Of a stretch of DNA of 64,000 nucleotides, positions 39,581-51,128 are shown piece after piece. The stretch is from positions 11,341,212-11,405,211 of the forward strand of contig CM119266.1 in assembly GCA_051294375.1 (NCBI GenBank), read 5' to 3'. The translations under genes were made by a program, and so were the position numbers. Within the stretch, counting starts at the first letter, position 1. Every line of letters starts with the position of its first letter. The stretch is from Paraspadella gotoi (taxonomy: Eukaryota; Chaetognatha). The notes under the pieces were generated by a model. That model had not been told where the DNA came from. It saw nothing but the letters and a program-made list of their open reading frames with translations, and made no database searches.

Positions 39581-40656
39581 TGGAGTTTTCTTCTATAAAC
39601 GGATTTAGTTTATCGGAAATAAAAGTGTGATAACCTTTAAATAAATCCTTGAGTTTAGGTTTTACCGAAATGAATGATATAAACTATGTACGTTATTCAA
39701 TTCGAATCAACGACTTAAATATCCTTTCCTGGAGAACAACACTTTTTCTTAAATAAAGTCATACACGGATAAACGACAGATTTAAGAAACTCCGTCCAGT
39801 GTGAATCTTATCTGTGTCCGGCCGAATGAAAGGGAAGCGAACAACGAGGTTTATATTATTTAATACAGCAGAGTTACGATTATTATCACCATTATAATTT
39901 TTCATACTAACTTATGAATTTAATCCTTAGATAAATTGGTCACTATTACTTTGCCAATACCCACAGATTGACAAAATATTTTGCCGGGTCCAGTTTCGCC
40001 ACTAATACTTTATATGAATTCCTGGAATAAATTTCAATAAACAACTCTCTGCCCTTTTGTACGATATTACCCCAATCTTGTACCCAATTCGATCTGTCAT
40101 CGTTAAAGTATTTTTTTATTTTTGAATAATTACTTTATCAAACGGTATTCCGCATTTAGAAAAAAACATGTTCGTTAAAACTGATTATAATTAAAGAAAT
40201 AACAATTAAATGAAAGAATCCACAAAGATTTGATGCATCACGCATAAACGGGGTTAAAACCGAAAGGAATATGCTTAACGTTACCGCGTTGGAATTCGAG
40301 AATTTCAGTTCATCTTTGCTTCGTTATAATTTCCCTAATAATTTTTTTGTTCGCATACGGATGAATTCAGAGATAAATAAGACCTTTTTCAACTGGTTTA
40401 TCTGAATTTATGATTATGTCTCCGGGTATGGCGGCACGGAAATGAAATGAAACAGTCTTCTATGAAAATCTTTGAGAACAGTATTTAGTTTGTTTTTACT
40501 TTCCTTTTTCGATAATCTTGCCTTTTTATCATAAATTTTAGTATTCTATTGATACGGACTCCAATATTCTGCTGACAATGGTTTACAGACGGCAACTATA
40601 CCATTCAACCTTGCTGAAGAAATTAATAGGTACTCTACTCTTTCATCTCTCTCTTT

Positions 40657-40681
40657 NNNNNNNNNNNNNNNNNNNNNNNNN
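40657..40681. other. Assembly gap (25 N)
   Basis: Run of 25 N. Confidence 1.
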
Positions 40682-40718
40682 GAAAAAATGACAGGCTATT
40701 TGGATAATATCCTTGCAG

Positions 40719-40820
40719 GCGGCTGCGTCGACGGCGGCGGCTGCGTCGGCTAGGCTGCGGACTGAGGCAGAAACGGACGAAACGAAGAAGAAGAGGAAAA
40801 CGAAATATTACGGACGTTAA
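40719..40820 (+). CDS. Weak candidate terminal exon, Ala-rich then Lys/Arg-rich
   Basis: An acceptor (TATCCTTGCAG) precedes 33 open codons and a stop. AATAAA overlaps the stop codon, and more A/T-rich sequence follows. The peptide is Ala-rich, then has a basic KKKRK cluster that could be a nuclear-type signal. No family is recognised, and the upstream side is cut by an N gap 38 bp away. Could well be chance. Confidence 0.22.
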   Translation, partial: AAASTAAAASARLRTEAETDETKKKRKTKYYGR

Positions 40821-41349
40821 TAAAAATTGTACGGAAGATTTGAACTGTGGACGTTCGATTGTTTAGGTAACGAATAAATAGGTGGCACAGATGGCAGCAC
40901 CACTGCCCTGTGATGTTTTCACTCTGATGGATTGATTGACTTTAGTCGATTTTATTCAATCCATATCATTATCTTTCTCTCTTTCTTCACTTACACTCTT
41001 TGCCGTATTTTTAGAGTTGTGCCAACTTTTGCATTTTGGTTGCCTGTCTCTTTTCCATTTAAACCGTATATTTCTGACAAGGCCATTAAATCCCAATATC
41101 CTTTAAGTATTATTATTATAAATTATTCTTTATGATAATGTTATCATTTAGTTTATCTTCTTTCGTAACAATTCCTTCCTCATTCGGAATAAATTAAAAA
41201 TCTCTCACCACAACTCACCACTTTTTACAACCACCTTTCATCCTCCTAACCCCCTCTCCCACCTCCATATACCACCTCCTTCCGCCCCGCCTAACCCCTA
41301 TTACCCCCCCTCCAACCATCCCGTGGCCTACGGCCACCACCAGCGTCAT

Positions 41350-41591
41350 AAACTTCTCGCTCCGCTCCAAGATCGACGAGTTCACTTTCCTTCGCCCTTC
41401 TTTCGTTCGGCTGGAGACACCTTACCTCCCCGCAAACCCTTACCACACACAACGTCACGCGGCACGACGTTGCTGCAGACGCACCAACATCCCTTCAACT
41501 TCGGGGAAGACTGGCCGAACGTTCTTTCCCGGAGGACGGAGATCTGCACGGCGTTTGCTGGGCGGCGGCCGTGCACGATGTAGACCATCCG
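41350..41591 (+). CDS. Cyclic-nucleotide phosphodiesterase, catalytic-domain exon (partial, frameshifted)
   Basis: The plus strand encodes ...KIDEFTF...NPYHTQRHAA in one frame, then after a one-base shift near 41465 LQTHQHPF...RTEICTA, and after another shift near 41555 AAAVHDVDHPG. This matches the start of class I PDE catalytic domains: the YHxxxHAxDV segment holds the proton-donor His and the first metal His, and HDVDHPG holds the next metal-binding His-Asp pair. HDVDHPG is typical of the PDE4 and PDE8 families; related families differ at the third or later positions. The exon ends in CCATCCGG followed by GT, phase 1, right after HPG. PDEs hydrolyse cAMP and/or cGMP in the cytosol. The frame breaks look like consensus indels. 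Other exons were not found; the downstream side is occupied by GA repeats and partial copies of this exon. Confidence 0.65.
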
Positions 41592-41900
41592 GGTAGAGAA
41601 GAGAGAGAGAGAGGAGAGATTTGAGATGAAGAGAGAGAGAGGAGAGAGGACAAGAGAGAGAGTGAGACTTTGAAGACGGAGATCTGCAGCGTTGCTGGCG
41701 GCCGGCAAGACAATATTATTCCTGTCCCACCGTGCACGATGTTAGACCATCCGGGTGAGCAGAGAGAGAGAGAGAGAAATGACGAGAGGAGAGAGTCGAT
41801 AGAGAGAGGGAGAGAGAGAGAGGAAAGAGAGAGACTGAGACGGAGATCCGCAGGCCGTGCTGGCGGCGCCGGTGCACGAGAGTTAGACCATCCGGGGTTT

Positions 41901-41970
<70 letters not shown>

Positions 41971-42434
41971 TGAGAAGACGAGACGTGATCATTGCGAATC
42001 GTGCTGTTTAGCATCAGCGGAACCGGTTGACGAATGTTAGAAAAATTGCTCGAATATTCTTCGGCGTCGGAGAAACAGGAGAGAGAGAGAGAGGAGAGGA
42101 GAGAGAGAGATGAAGGAGAAGAGAGAGATGAGAGAGAGAGAGACTGGAGACCGGCGTAGGAGAAGACTGAAGACGGAGCATCTGCACGGCGTTGCTGGCG
42201 GCTGGCCGTGCACGAGATAGACCATCCGGGTGAGAGAGAGAAGAGATGAGAGAGAGACTGAGAGCGAGAGAGAGAGAGAGAGACAGGGCTGGAGAATGAA
42301 GGAGAGACTGAAGACGGAGATTCTGCACGGCGCAGCGTTGCTGGCGGCGCCGTGCACGATGTAGACCATTCCGGCGTAGAGACGAGAGAGAGAGAGAGAC
42401 GAGAGAGAGAGAAGAGAGAGTGAGAGAGAGAGAT

Positions 42435-42467
<33 letters not shown>

Positions 42468-42544
42468 AGAGAGAAATGAGAGAGAGGAACAGAGAGAAGA
42501 GAGAGAGGAGAATGAGAGAGAGAGAGATGAGAGAGGAGGCAAGA
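41592..42544. repeat. GA-rich array containing four extra partial copies of the phosphodiesterase exon end
   Basis: Between (GA)n runs, the segment GACGGAGATCTGC...CATCCGG(GT) recurs at about 41675-41754, 41838-41897, 42172-42233 and 42312-42375, each about 55-80 bp and each followed by GT- or GA-rich sequence as at the original donor. The copies carry different indels, none is a complete exon, and none has an acceptor site. Long minus-strand Leu-Ser frames here are (GA)n translations. Confidence 0.8.
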
Positions 42545-44354
42545 GTTGACTTTCCCTCCACTAATCTCGTCGCTGATTCGTCCAGCCGCGACTCAGCGCG
42601 GACTTCCTCGGCGGCGGAGTAAGTCCGCTCCTGATCGCTCGTCTTGCCGCGAAGGAAGAGGATTCTCTTCCTCTCTTCTCTCTCTCTCTCTCCTTCGCTT
42701 CCTTCTTTCGCGCGTCTTTCTCACGAATTTCGGGAGAAATTTATTATTTCTCATGAAAAATCAATGTCAATAGGTAAATAGAAATAAAAAAATAAAAATA
42801 AAATGGCATAATTTTACTTTTACCGACGGGAGTAGTTAGGATTAGAAGGGTTTATGGTTAGGGTAATTCGGTGATAATTTTTAAAAAATGTTTAAATAAA
42901 TATTTTAAGTAGTTTTTCAAAAAACGCCAAAACCCCGGTCGGCGAAAGTAAAATTTTAACAATAAAATTATCGAATTTTTTTCATAATTTTTAATTTTGT
43001 ATTATTATTTTACTTTGGTTCGTCATCGTCAGTCTGGTTCAAGTTTAACTTTGTCTTTTGTCTGGGAATGATGACAGTGTTTAGAGAGGTCGCGTTCGAT
43101 CACACTGCTCGCTTATGCGGGCCAAAAGTAAAACAAATGTTCCTTCAATAATGTCTCTCCAGACTTACCATTTACTACAGTTATACATAAATTAAAGGTG
43201 AAAAAAAAGACCACAAAAAAATGCTTCAATTATAAATACATTTCACTGCTCTTCAATAAATTATATTTTCATACGGATTTGAGACTTTAAAAAAGATAAA
43301 CCTTATAAACCATCTTGATGAGGTTAAAAGATTGTTTATCAAATTGAAATTATCATATTGTGTTGGGAAGCATATTTTACTATATATGCTTTATTCTTTT
43401 TTCACTATAAAAAAATTAGCTAAAGAATGCATTACCACTTATAAAAGAAATTTCTGCAGGTATCTCAACTTAAAAATATTCATCCTTCCTCAAGAATATT
43501 TTTTTAAGTTTTTATTTTAGATGTGATTATTGTAACCTTGATCCTCATCCTCCTCTTCCCATCCCTCTTCCGAGGAGCCGTACCTTTTTTTAGTCCAGTC
43601 TTCGCGAGCCTCGAGTTCTACTAACTTCCTTTTTTTCTAATACTATTCCGGCCTGGGACTTTTCCTCAATAAACATTATCGTCGCGATATACGTCTTCTT
43701 CTTCAGGTAACATTTTTTTTGCGTGTTCTTTTGCTTGGTTTTCGTCGGGCTTACCACTTTGGTAAATGACTTAGCAGGAATTTAAAGAAGAAAATAAGAA
43801 TACGTTTCATGAATTTTTTTACAACATGTAATGATAAAAATCATTTTCAGAGAGAAAAACGACAATAACAAAAAGAGAAAAGACAATAGTAAAAATAACA
43901 ATAAGAGTCGAAACGAATCTAGTGGTCAGTTAACTATTTGACCTTGTTGTCACCAAACATTGTAACATTTAAAAAGCACGAGAAAATAATAAAAAATAGA
44001 AAAGCAAAAACTTAGAGAGAGAGAGAAAAAAGAGCCTGAGCGGTATTTTCGCGGATCTTTCGCACCCTAGACCCGCGACAAATCGACCGTCGGTAGAGAA
44101 AGGAAGAGGATCTCGCTCATTATTCGAGAGTCACCGACGCGGATGACCTCCGACCTTCGACCGGCGGTAAGAAGAGTGAAGGAGCGGAAGGAGAGGGAAG
44201 CCTTTTGGCGCCCGCCGGCTCGGTCGATTGTCGACCAACCCCATGAGAGAGAGAGAGAGATGAGAACGAGCAGAGAGAAGAGAAAATCATTGACGCATTG
44301 TGTCCTTGAAAACGCGTTTTTAGCCACGAATTAAAAAAAAAGCATTTTTTTTAA
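42545..44354. other. Intergenic stretch
   Basis: A short CpG-rich segment (42545-42660) and a CT tract are followed by AT-rich DNA. GGTTAGGATTAGAAGGGTTT-like words occur near 42830-42875. No supported gene. A GC-richer segment at 44060-44240 precedes block A copy 2. Confidence 0.5.
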
Positions 44355-44700
44355 AAAAAATGCCGGTTGAGGTCTCCACGGGTCATCGCGAACCGCGCAT
44401 CGCTTCGAAATTGCGCCGTTGACTTTGCACCGCGCCCCCTCTCTCCTTTTTTTTCTATTTTTACGCGTCGGACAGAGGGCGGTTTTATCGAGAGCGACTA
44501 ATCCAGAGAGCTCCGTTCGCTTTCGGTCGCAAAAGTGGGCGCGGCTAAACGGAAACGCGCGGCGCCATCTCGTTCCTTCTCGCCCGCGCGACCCAAAACT
44601 TCCTTTGTTATTCCGGGTTTTTTTTTCTGGTTGGGGCGAATAATTCATTCGGCGAAACTCTCGCCTCATAACTTCCTAGAGCCGTGGGGGTAAGGGGACT
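44355..44700. repeat. Block A, copy 2 (partner 32285-32638)
   Basis: Near-identical to the partner, ending GAGCCGTGGGGGTAAGGGGA; the next base begins sequence absent from copy 1. Confidence 0.9.
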
Positions 44701-45034
44701 ATGCTGGGCACGAGTGATACCAAATGGACTAAATTTCCGGATAAATCCTCTTTTTAAGCAAAAACAACTTTTTCTCATATGCTGATTATCATATGAAGCC
44801 CTCTGAAGTTGTTGGAAAAGTTCAAAATGTTTAAGATTGTTTGAAAAAAATATGGGAGAACAAAATTCATTAACCAACAAATTTGGTTCTTAAGAAATTA
44901 ATTGATGGTAGATTGAACGAATTTGAATTTTAATAAATTTGAACATTATGCGTTACCATCCCTTTTCTTTTTCCAGTTTTTCGATATAGGTATTAGAGAC
45001 AGCAAAGAATTTTGAATTAACAACGATTTTTTAT

Positions 45035-45085
45035 TAAGTAGTTGACAGTGTTCGCTTGCTTATTCAAGCCTTCATCAGCAATATC
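45035..45085 (-). ncRNA. Hammerhead-ribozyme-like motif in the left terminal repeat
   Basis: On the minus strand: CTGATGA (45078-45072), a stem-II hairpin GCTTG...CAAGC, then GAAC in place of GAAA, then CACTGTC. This follows the order of a type I hammerhead core (CUGANGA, stem II, GAAA, short stem III, UH cleavage site). GAAC and an unclear stem I make activity doubtful. Confidence 0.5.
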
Positions 45086-45689
45086 ATTCTAATTAATAAA
45101 TTTTGTTGCAAAAGTAAAGAGTGTGAGAGATGAGAGAGAGAGAGGATGAGGTAAAAGTATTTTCCAACAAAGGTGGTGAGACAGAAATATTGCGTCAGAT
45201 GTGAGACCAGATTGAAGGCTAGGACAGATTTGAGTGAGTGCCTGAAAAGAAGTGAAACTTGTTAAAGAGAGAGACGAGAGAGAGAGAGAGAGGATGAGAG
45301 AGAGAGAATGTAGAATACTAAAAAAACAAACAGAGATATAATTACAATAATAAAGAACATTTTTGCAATGTACAACAAGATTAATAAAGGAGTTTGAAAA
45401 AACTAACATTGGGAGAAAAATTTTAATCATTTAACATAAGTGAATAAATGAAGTAATTAGCTAAGGGCATAGTTAAGTGAAAATGAAATATAAGAAAAGA
45501 AAGTAGTTTTTAGTGTAGCTTATAATTAAGAGATAAGATAAGTTGAAATTCAAGGAAAGAAAGAGCTCAAGGATGAGCTATAAATCTCAGTGGCTGATGA
45601 AGATATTCATTGTTACGTAAGGCTTTGTCCTCTTCTGTTCCCAATCGCCTTTCAAAATTCCCGCTAATTTGCCTCATTGTCGCGAGTTG

Positions 45690-47850
45690 AATACCCAGCG
45701 AGCGAGACTCCTGATCCAATGCAAGCCCTGAAGCGGCATGGCAACCCTTCGGGCGGCGGCGGCGCGGTGTGCTCAATGCCAGTACAGAGCTCCCCCCCCG
45801 CCAAATGTCAACGCGGTTTTAAAGGGTGGGAGCGCAAGGCCATTGACCTCACTTCAAGCGCAGATCAGGCCATCATGGTTCATCCCGCTGGATAGAGGGG
45901 AGAGCTCCAGGGTAATCATGCGACGCCCATGATTACAAAGACAAGGTACGAAAAATGTTGGCCAGATCCAAACGATCATCCCTCCTGCCAAAGGACCCAC
46001 ACCCTTAACCTACGAGGGCTCGGATCCAGACCGTGGGTGACGTGAGAGACGAATACTGAATACGCTCCCCGTTCAGTATTTCACAGATCAATCCTGACTC
46101 AACGCAGGCCTCCTTTGTTCTTCGGTCAGCCGAAGGACATAAGCCCGATTTACCATACGCCGATCGTTTCAGCCCGCAATTCCATTTCAAGGAATGTGTC
46201 GAAGGAAGTTGGGTCGGGCATACTCACTCCGTTGTCGAACCAACACCACCTCAGAAATTCTCTTGCATCTGACAGAAAAGTTTGCATGAGGACTGCACAA
46301 AGTGCCCGATACTCATCTCTTGTTCTCGTGGCGATTCTACAAGCATTGGTTTACGAACATTCCCCCAAAGACTTGGCGTTAGCTTCCGCAGAGCGCCCTT
46401 TGGGGAAGATCCTGGTCTATTGCCACGAGCGTTACGCCAATCCAATTTGGATTGATATCATGCGCATTTGCTTGCCGGAGTCTGGACCTGAACTGGCGTA
46501 ACTTCAGGTTCGATGGACTAATATTATGGGCCAGACCTGGTGGCTAGGGTATGGGCAATTATCACGTCAAAGTCCTTCTAGCAGAAATTTATTAATATGG
46601 AGGACTATTGAGGTGGAAGCTTTTGCCCTCTTTAAGTCGTGATTGTTGCATGGTGACGCAGAAGTCAGTCCTCTTCTGGATATCGTTTTAAAGCAGACCG
46701 ATACCATTCTGGCTGCTGCGCAAGACCTCATTTGAGGAATCCTACTAATTACCAACCTGAAGATCAGCATCCATGTGCTGGATCAATGTGGACATGCCTG
46801 AGAGGGAGGTAATGGGTCAATTCCCAATGCTCGAGTGTGTTGATTCAACCGCAAAGAGGGCGGCTCATTGAATTCTCGAGTATATTCGCAAACCGACCAC
46901 ACCGCGTGACCATACATTCCCTTCATCTCACATGCTCCTTGTCTCACAAGCTCGCCACGCGTCGATCCGCTACCAGGAGAAGCTGCACTGATTCGTCGAC
47001 CTCCGAGCTCAGGCCGCGAGCTTGAGCACATCAAAAGAGCCTTGCGTATTCAGAATGGCTACCCATTGTGCGGCCTTCGAGAAGGCTATAGGTTTTATCG
47101 CCGCGCCTGCGGCTGAGGACAGTTGGCCAACCAGGGGCTGTCCAAGTAACCGCTGACGCAGCAGGTTCTACCTCCACCCCCCAGGAGGCCAGAAACGGGA
47201 GCTTGCTGCCTGCAAGAGGCGACCGCGCCCACCACAGCGCAAAGTGGAAGATAAGCAGAAGCCGCCCAAGGAACGTGGGTCCACTTGTCCCTCCACCTAC
47301 ACCAGGGGATCACTGAAGCTTTGGTTGCCGCGTGCTGCAAAGCAGGAGATCTCACTTCAGTGCACGGCCCGCGGCTCCCTTACCGTGAGCAATTGGTGTG
47401 AAACCGAATAATAAAATCCCCAGGACCGAAAAACATCATGAGCCGTCTACGCGGCGGCGCCTGTCAGGGGTGGGGGGCAACCAATCCTGGTGCGAGCAGC
47501 ATACGGGGAGAGACATGGAAAGCTCTCTGACAGAGTCGATGTCCTGAACAACAACCAAAAAAACCTTACCGTGACGCCCAGAGGTCACGTATTTTGTCCG
47601 CAATTAGCTTGAACATCAGCAGACACAGGCCATCTGTTCAGGGAATTCAGACTGCTCGTGCTTTGTCCCATGACTCCGAACTGGTTCTCAAGAGGTATTA
47701 GAGAGGCAATATACATCAAAGCCCTCTTCGAGCCCTCTTCTTGCAACACGATGATGGAGGACGTTTCGATCTCCCTCCAAGCTAATGATTCGCCTTATCA
47801 AAAGCGTGGTGGAAGCCAACCGCCGCCCACCACGCTCCGCACCAATGACT
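45690..47850 (+). pseudogene. Penelope-like reverse transcriptase/endonuclease ORF, decayed
   Basis: Pieces appear in order along the plus strand, in shifting frames. A segment resembling the family's N-terminal part (ends near VRKMLAD-like sequence, 45840-45970) comes first. PIVSARNSISRNVSK at 46155-46210 is the conserved start of the reverse transcriptase. A LALVYEHSPKDLAL-like segment follows (46345-46380; relatives have an FTN-type motif). At 46680-46700 the position of the catalytic YVDD box reads as KADR in the open frame. ELEHIKRAL..NGYPL lies at 47019-47070, and REAIYIKAL at 47700-47726 is characteristic of the end of Penelope-type ORFs. I could not locate the GIY-YIG active-site motif itself between 47150 and 47600. 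Multiple indels and a damaged catalytic box show it is dead. Confidence 0.8.
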
Positions 47851-48749
47851 CCCCTATCTCCCACTCAAGAGACAGGCAGGAGACCCTTGCCGCAGGCAAT
47901 GGGCAAACGATGCTCTCTCCCTCTTATGCAGCAACTTCAGTCCCTCCCGTCTGCGGACTGCAGCGGCGGCCCAAAGCGTACGCGGACTTTCAGGAGGAGG
48001 TGCAGAGGAGTCCGTCACTCCTTGTCACAAAAAGTCGGCAAGAACGGAAACCGCCCACCTCGTCAAGGCAGGCGAGGAGAGGGCAGCCGGCAAGGCGTAT
48101 CAGGCCAAAGAACATAAGAGTAGCCCTGCGGTTAATCTAATTCCGCAAGATCGCTTTTCCCAATCCCATTTATCATCAGTTTCGGTTCATACTCTCCTTC
48201 TCAGCCACTGACCACGCCAATGGACCCGTCATCATCGTCCTTGATCCTTCATTTGCCATAAAACCAAGCGCTGGGCCAGCCTCACTTTTGAGCTCTTCTT
48301 TTCCTTGAATTCACTTTCTTAATCTCTTAATTTATCAAAATAAAACAAAAACCTACTTTTCTTTCAATATTTTCTATTTTCACTTCTAAACTTCCCTTAG
48401 CTATCATACTTATTTATTCACTAGTTAAACTAGTTAAATTTCTCCAATTGTTAGTTTTTTCAAACTTCCTTTATCTTTGGTTGTACATTGCAAAAATGTA
48501 TCTTTATTATTTATTTATCTGCTGTTCGTTTTAGTTTCTCTTCTCTCCTCTCTTCTCTCACTCTCTCTCTCTCTTTAACAAGTTCACTCTTTTCACAACT
48601 TCACTCAATCTGTCCTCTACCTCAACTGTCCTCACATCTGACCACTATTCTGTCTCACACTTTTGTTGCGAAAAACTTTCTACCCTCTCTCTCTTTCTCT
48701 CTCTCTCTCTCACACTCTTCTTTTTGACAACAAATTTTATTACTTGAAA

Positions 48750-48805
48750 TATCATATGCTGATGAAGCTGTGAATAAACAAGCCGAACCATGTCCAACTT
48801 ATATA
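48750..48805 (+). ncRNA. Hammerhead-ribozyme-like motif in the right terminal repeat
   Basis: CTGATGA at 48759-48765, a weak stem II (GCT...AGC), then CCGAACC and ATGTCCAAC, followed by TATATAATAAAAA. It is the inverted partner of the motif at 45035-45085. The GAAA box is changed to GAAC and stem pairing is imperfect. Confidence 0.5.
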
Positions 48806-48836
48806 ATAAAAATGTTTGTTCAAATTCAAAATTCCT

Positions 48837-49474
48837 TGCTTTCTCTTAATACATAAACAAATACTTCACTTAATATTTTTTTATATATTTATATTATTAG
48901 GATGCTAATAGCGTGGTAATGTTTGCTAAATATAAAATCTATAATTTAATCTTTTTAAAGTGCGCTAAGCAAATTAAAATCAGAAAATCGATCAAAGAAA
49001 AAGAATCATAAGCGTTAATTTTTGAAGAATATCGATTTTTTTCTTAATTGATTTTGCAAGAAAAGCATTTTTAGATTCTCAAAAGGGCGGACGAAATGCG
49101 GATTAGATTTAATTAATAACTGACCGAGTGATAAGATGTATCATTAGGAAATTAAATCTGGTTGATTAAATCGGCTGAAATTCTATGAGTTTTTAACTAT
49201 GTTTTTATATCATAACAAACTAGACAACGTGCTGATACCAATAACCAAAGTCAAATAATTTTTTTCTTCCACCCACGTCGGTTTGAAAAAAAACCTCTCA
49301 AAGACTCACCCGAAATAGAGATTTGCTTAGTAACTTGAGAAAGAATAATTTTTGGAAAACTGTAATTTACCTAAAGACTTCGTAGCATTACCTATGGAAA
49401 GACTGAATAGCTTTATTTATGCCCGTATGTTCAAGTGGCTTTTATCCGGTTTTAATTCTTTTTTGGATCACTGT
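48837..49474. other. AT-rich flank of the retroelement
   Basis: AT-rich DNA with no gene seen; present only in the copy carrying the insertion. Confidence 0.5.
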
Positions 49475-50348
49475 GTGGGGGTGAGTTGGGAAAGGTTTAA
49501 GGGTTACAAAACACACCTACCACCCAGACCCCAGTCCCCAGTCCACCCCTCCCTAACCATCCCCCTCACCCCCTCTCCCTTTTCGATCTAAGAAACTGCG
49601 ACTTTCTCGGATCGCGAAGGGTCAAACTCTCGTTCGCCGCTCGACTTATGCGTCCACACGTTTCGAGTCTCGAATTTCCGTTCGTGTTCTCTTTCAACTT
49701 CCGTTCTCGATTACGTTGCCACTGAACGCATTCCTCTCTTACAACGCTCGAAAGCCGATTGGGTCGAAACGGTTATTTTCGGGTATTTCCAGACCTGATT
49801 GCGGAAGCTTTCAAAGAGTCAAGGAGTATTAATAATATATAATTCCCGCGAAATGTAGCTCTTACAATACAAATATCACAACCGTTCCTATCACTTTCTT
49901 TCTTTGTTATCCAAGAGTCGCTCTATTCCTCACTTCTTGAGCTCCTCTTCTCTAAAAGTGGCTCATTTTCTTCATCGAAGTCCTGCTATACTTATTAAAA
50001 CTTACCTCGTCTCTAATTTTCCAGACTTATTCTTCACTCTCATCAACTGCGAACCACCTTTCTCTATTTTTCAAAAACCACTACCCTAGATTTCTTTTCA
50101 CGTCCCACCTAAATGCGATCTCTCCCAATCCATAAAACCTTTTTCTCCCTTCCAGCCCCTCGATTCTCCCCTAACGGAGTCGACAATAAAGACGACAACG
50201 ACAAGGACGACGACAATGACGACAAAGAAGACAACGACAACGAAAACGGCGGCGACGAAGACGGGTCTTTACGAGGCCGTTATGAATGAATAGTCGGGCC
50301 TCTCTCCCGCTCGTTAGGTGGTCAAGAATGGGAACGAAGTGTGGTCCA

Positions 50349-50356
50349 TATAAAAG
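50349..50356 (+). promoter_or_regulatory. TATA-box-like core promoter candidate, copy 2
   Basis: TATAAAAG in the same context as 33566-33573, followed by a CpG-rich stretch; no confident gene follows. Confidence 0.25.
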
Positions 50357-50896
50357 CGAAAGCGTTGGTGGAAATGGAGAAGGGGGTGCGGGGGAGAGGA
50401 AGTCGGAAGATTAAGAGGGTAACACCATAAAAGGGTCTCGGCCTCCGGGCCCCGACCTCCGGGGAAAGGAAAACGGAGAAAAGGGTAAACTGCGGGGCCA
50501 AAGGGATCGAGGCGAAACAATACGGCGCTGCGGAAGGCGATGCGGCGGCGCTAGAGAGTCGGAGCCGCGCCGCTGCGGTGTCAGTGAAGCAGCGCTGCGG
50601 CGACTGTACAGCGGCGCTGTGATGCCGACCTACATCTGTCTCCAGAATTGGACTCAGAGTGTTAGCGGTTGAGAGCTCGGCTCAAACCCACCAACCCACA
50701 ACCTTTCCCCCCTCATTTTTCCCCCCATTTTTATCTCCCTTTTTTATCTTCCTCTTTTTTTCTATATTTTATTTTATTTTTTTTAAAGGAGATAAAACGA
50801 GAATCGGGATTTTCGTTCGAAAGAATTCGGCATTAGCGCGGAAAGCCTGGCGTTCAGCCGACCGGAAAGAGATTTTTTTTTTTGAAGAGACGAGAT

Positions 50897-50897
50897 G

Positions 50898-50940
<43 letters not shown>
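50897..50940. repeat. (GA)n microsatellite
   Basis: About 20 perfect GA units, where block B copy 1 has a longer degenerate GA stretch (34125-34245). Confidence 0.93.
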
Positions 50941-50943
<3 letters not shown>

Positions 50944-51128
50944 CGTTTTCAATACTTTCGGGAAATAAAATCGGAGAAAGAGTCGAGTGAGATTAGGTCG
51001 AAGAAAAGAGGCGACTTTTTTGACAACAAGGAGAAAACTTTCCGAGTGACACTGTGACAGACAACGAAATTAATCGGGGAAAACTGTCATAGGAATATTT
51101 CATAATGCATTTTGTCTTTGTATTTAAA

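Larger units (their letters stand above)
32638..40225. repeat. Block B, copy 1 (partner 49475-56790)
   Basis: Starts GGGGGTGAGTTGGGAAAGGT and parallels 49475 onward for 7.6 kb, including the promoter-like region, palindrome, GCCGACAAAG minisatellite, GA tract, sulfotransferase pseudogene fragment and full sulfotransferase gene. The match ends after AATGAAAGAATCCAC (about 40225; 56780 in the partner). Differences are mostly 1-3 base indels plus different microsatellite lengths. Confidence 0.92.
40226..41349. other. Intergenic between block B copy 1 and the phosphodiesterase exon
   Basis: AT-rich sequence with an N gap at 40657-40681, a weak exon candidate at 40719-40820 (listed) and a pyrimidine-rich lead-in to the phosphodiesterase exon from about 41200. 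Confidence 0.5.
45004..48836 (+). mobile_element. Penelope-like retroelement with inverted terminal repeats
   Basis: The ends 45004-45583 and 48278-48835 are inverted copies of each other. Starting from the outside, both carry GAATTTTGAATT-type sequence, a hammerhead-like motif, (GA)n/(CT)n, and shared unique segments such as TTTTTGCAATGTACAAC and CAAGGAAA-AGAGCTCAA. The interior is GC-richer and, on the plus strand, encodes decayed pieces of a Penelope-type reverse transcriptase with the family's C-terminal end. Penelope-like elements are known to carry terminal pseudo-LTR repeats, often one inverted, with hammerhead motifs. It replicates, in intact relatives, by target-primed reverse transcription. 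This copy is inactive because its frame is broken many times. Confidence 0.85.
44701..49474. other. Insertion between block A and block B, absent from the first copy
   Basis: In copy 1, block A runs directly into GGGGGTGAGTTGGG of block B. In copy 2 the same junction is opened by about 4.77 kb. The insertion consists of 300 bp of AT-rich sequence, the Penelope-like element (45004-48836) and about 640 bp of AT-rich sequence. I could not identify a clear target-site duplication at its ends, and the outer parts may belong to an older insertion hosting the element. Confidence 0.8.

Noticed and set aside
46783-47355. Minus-strand frames inside the retroelement
   Set aside because: The plus strand carries the Penelope-type motifs; the minus frames are shadows.
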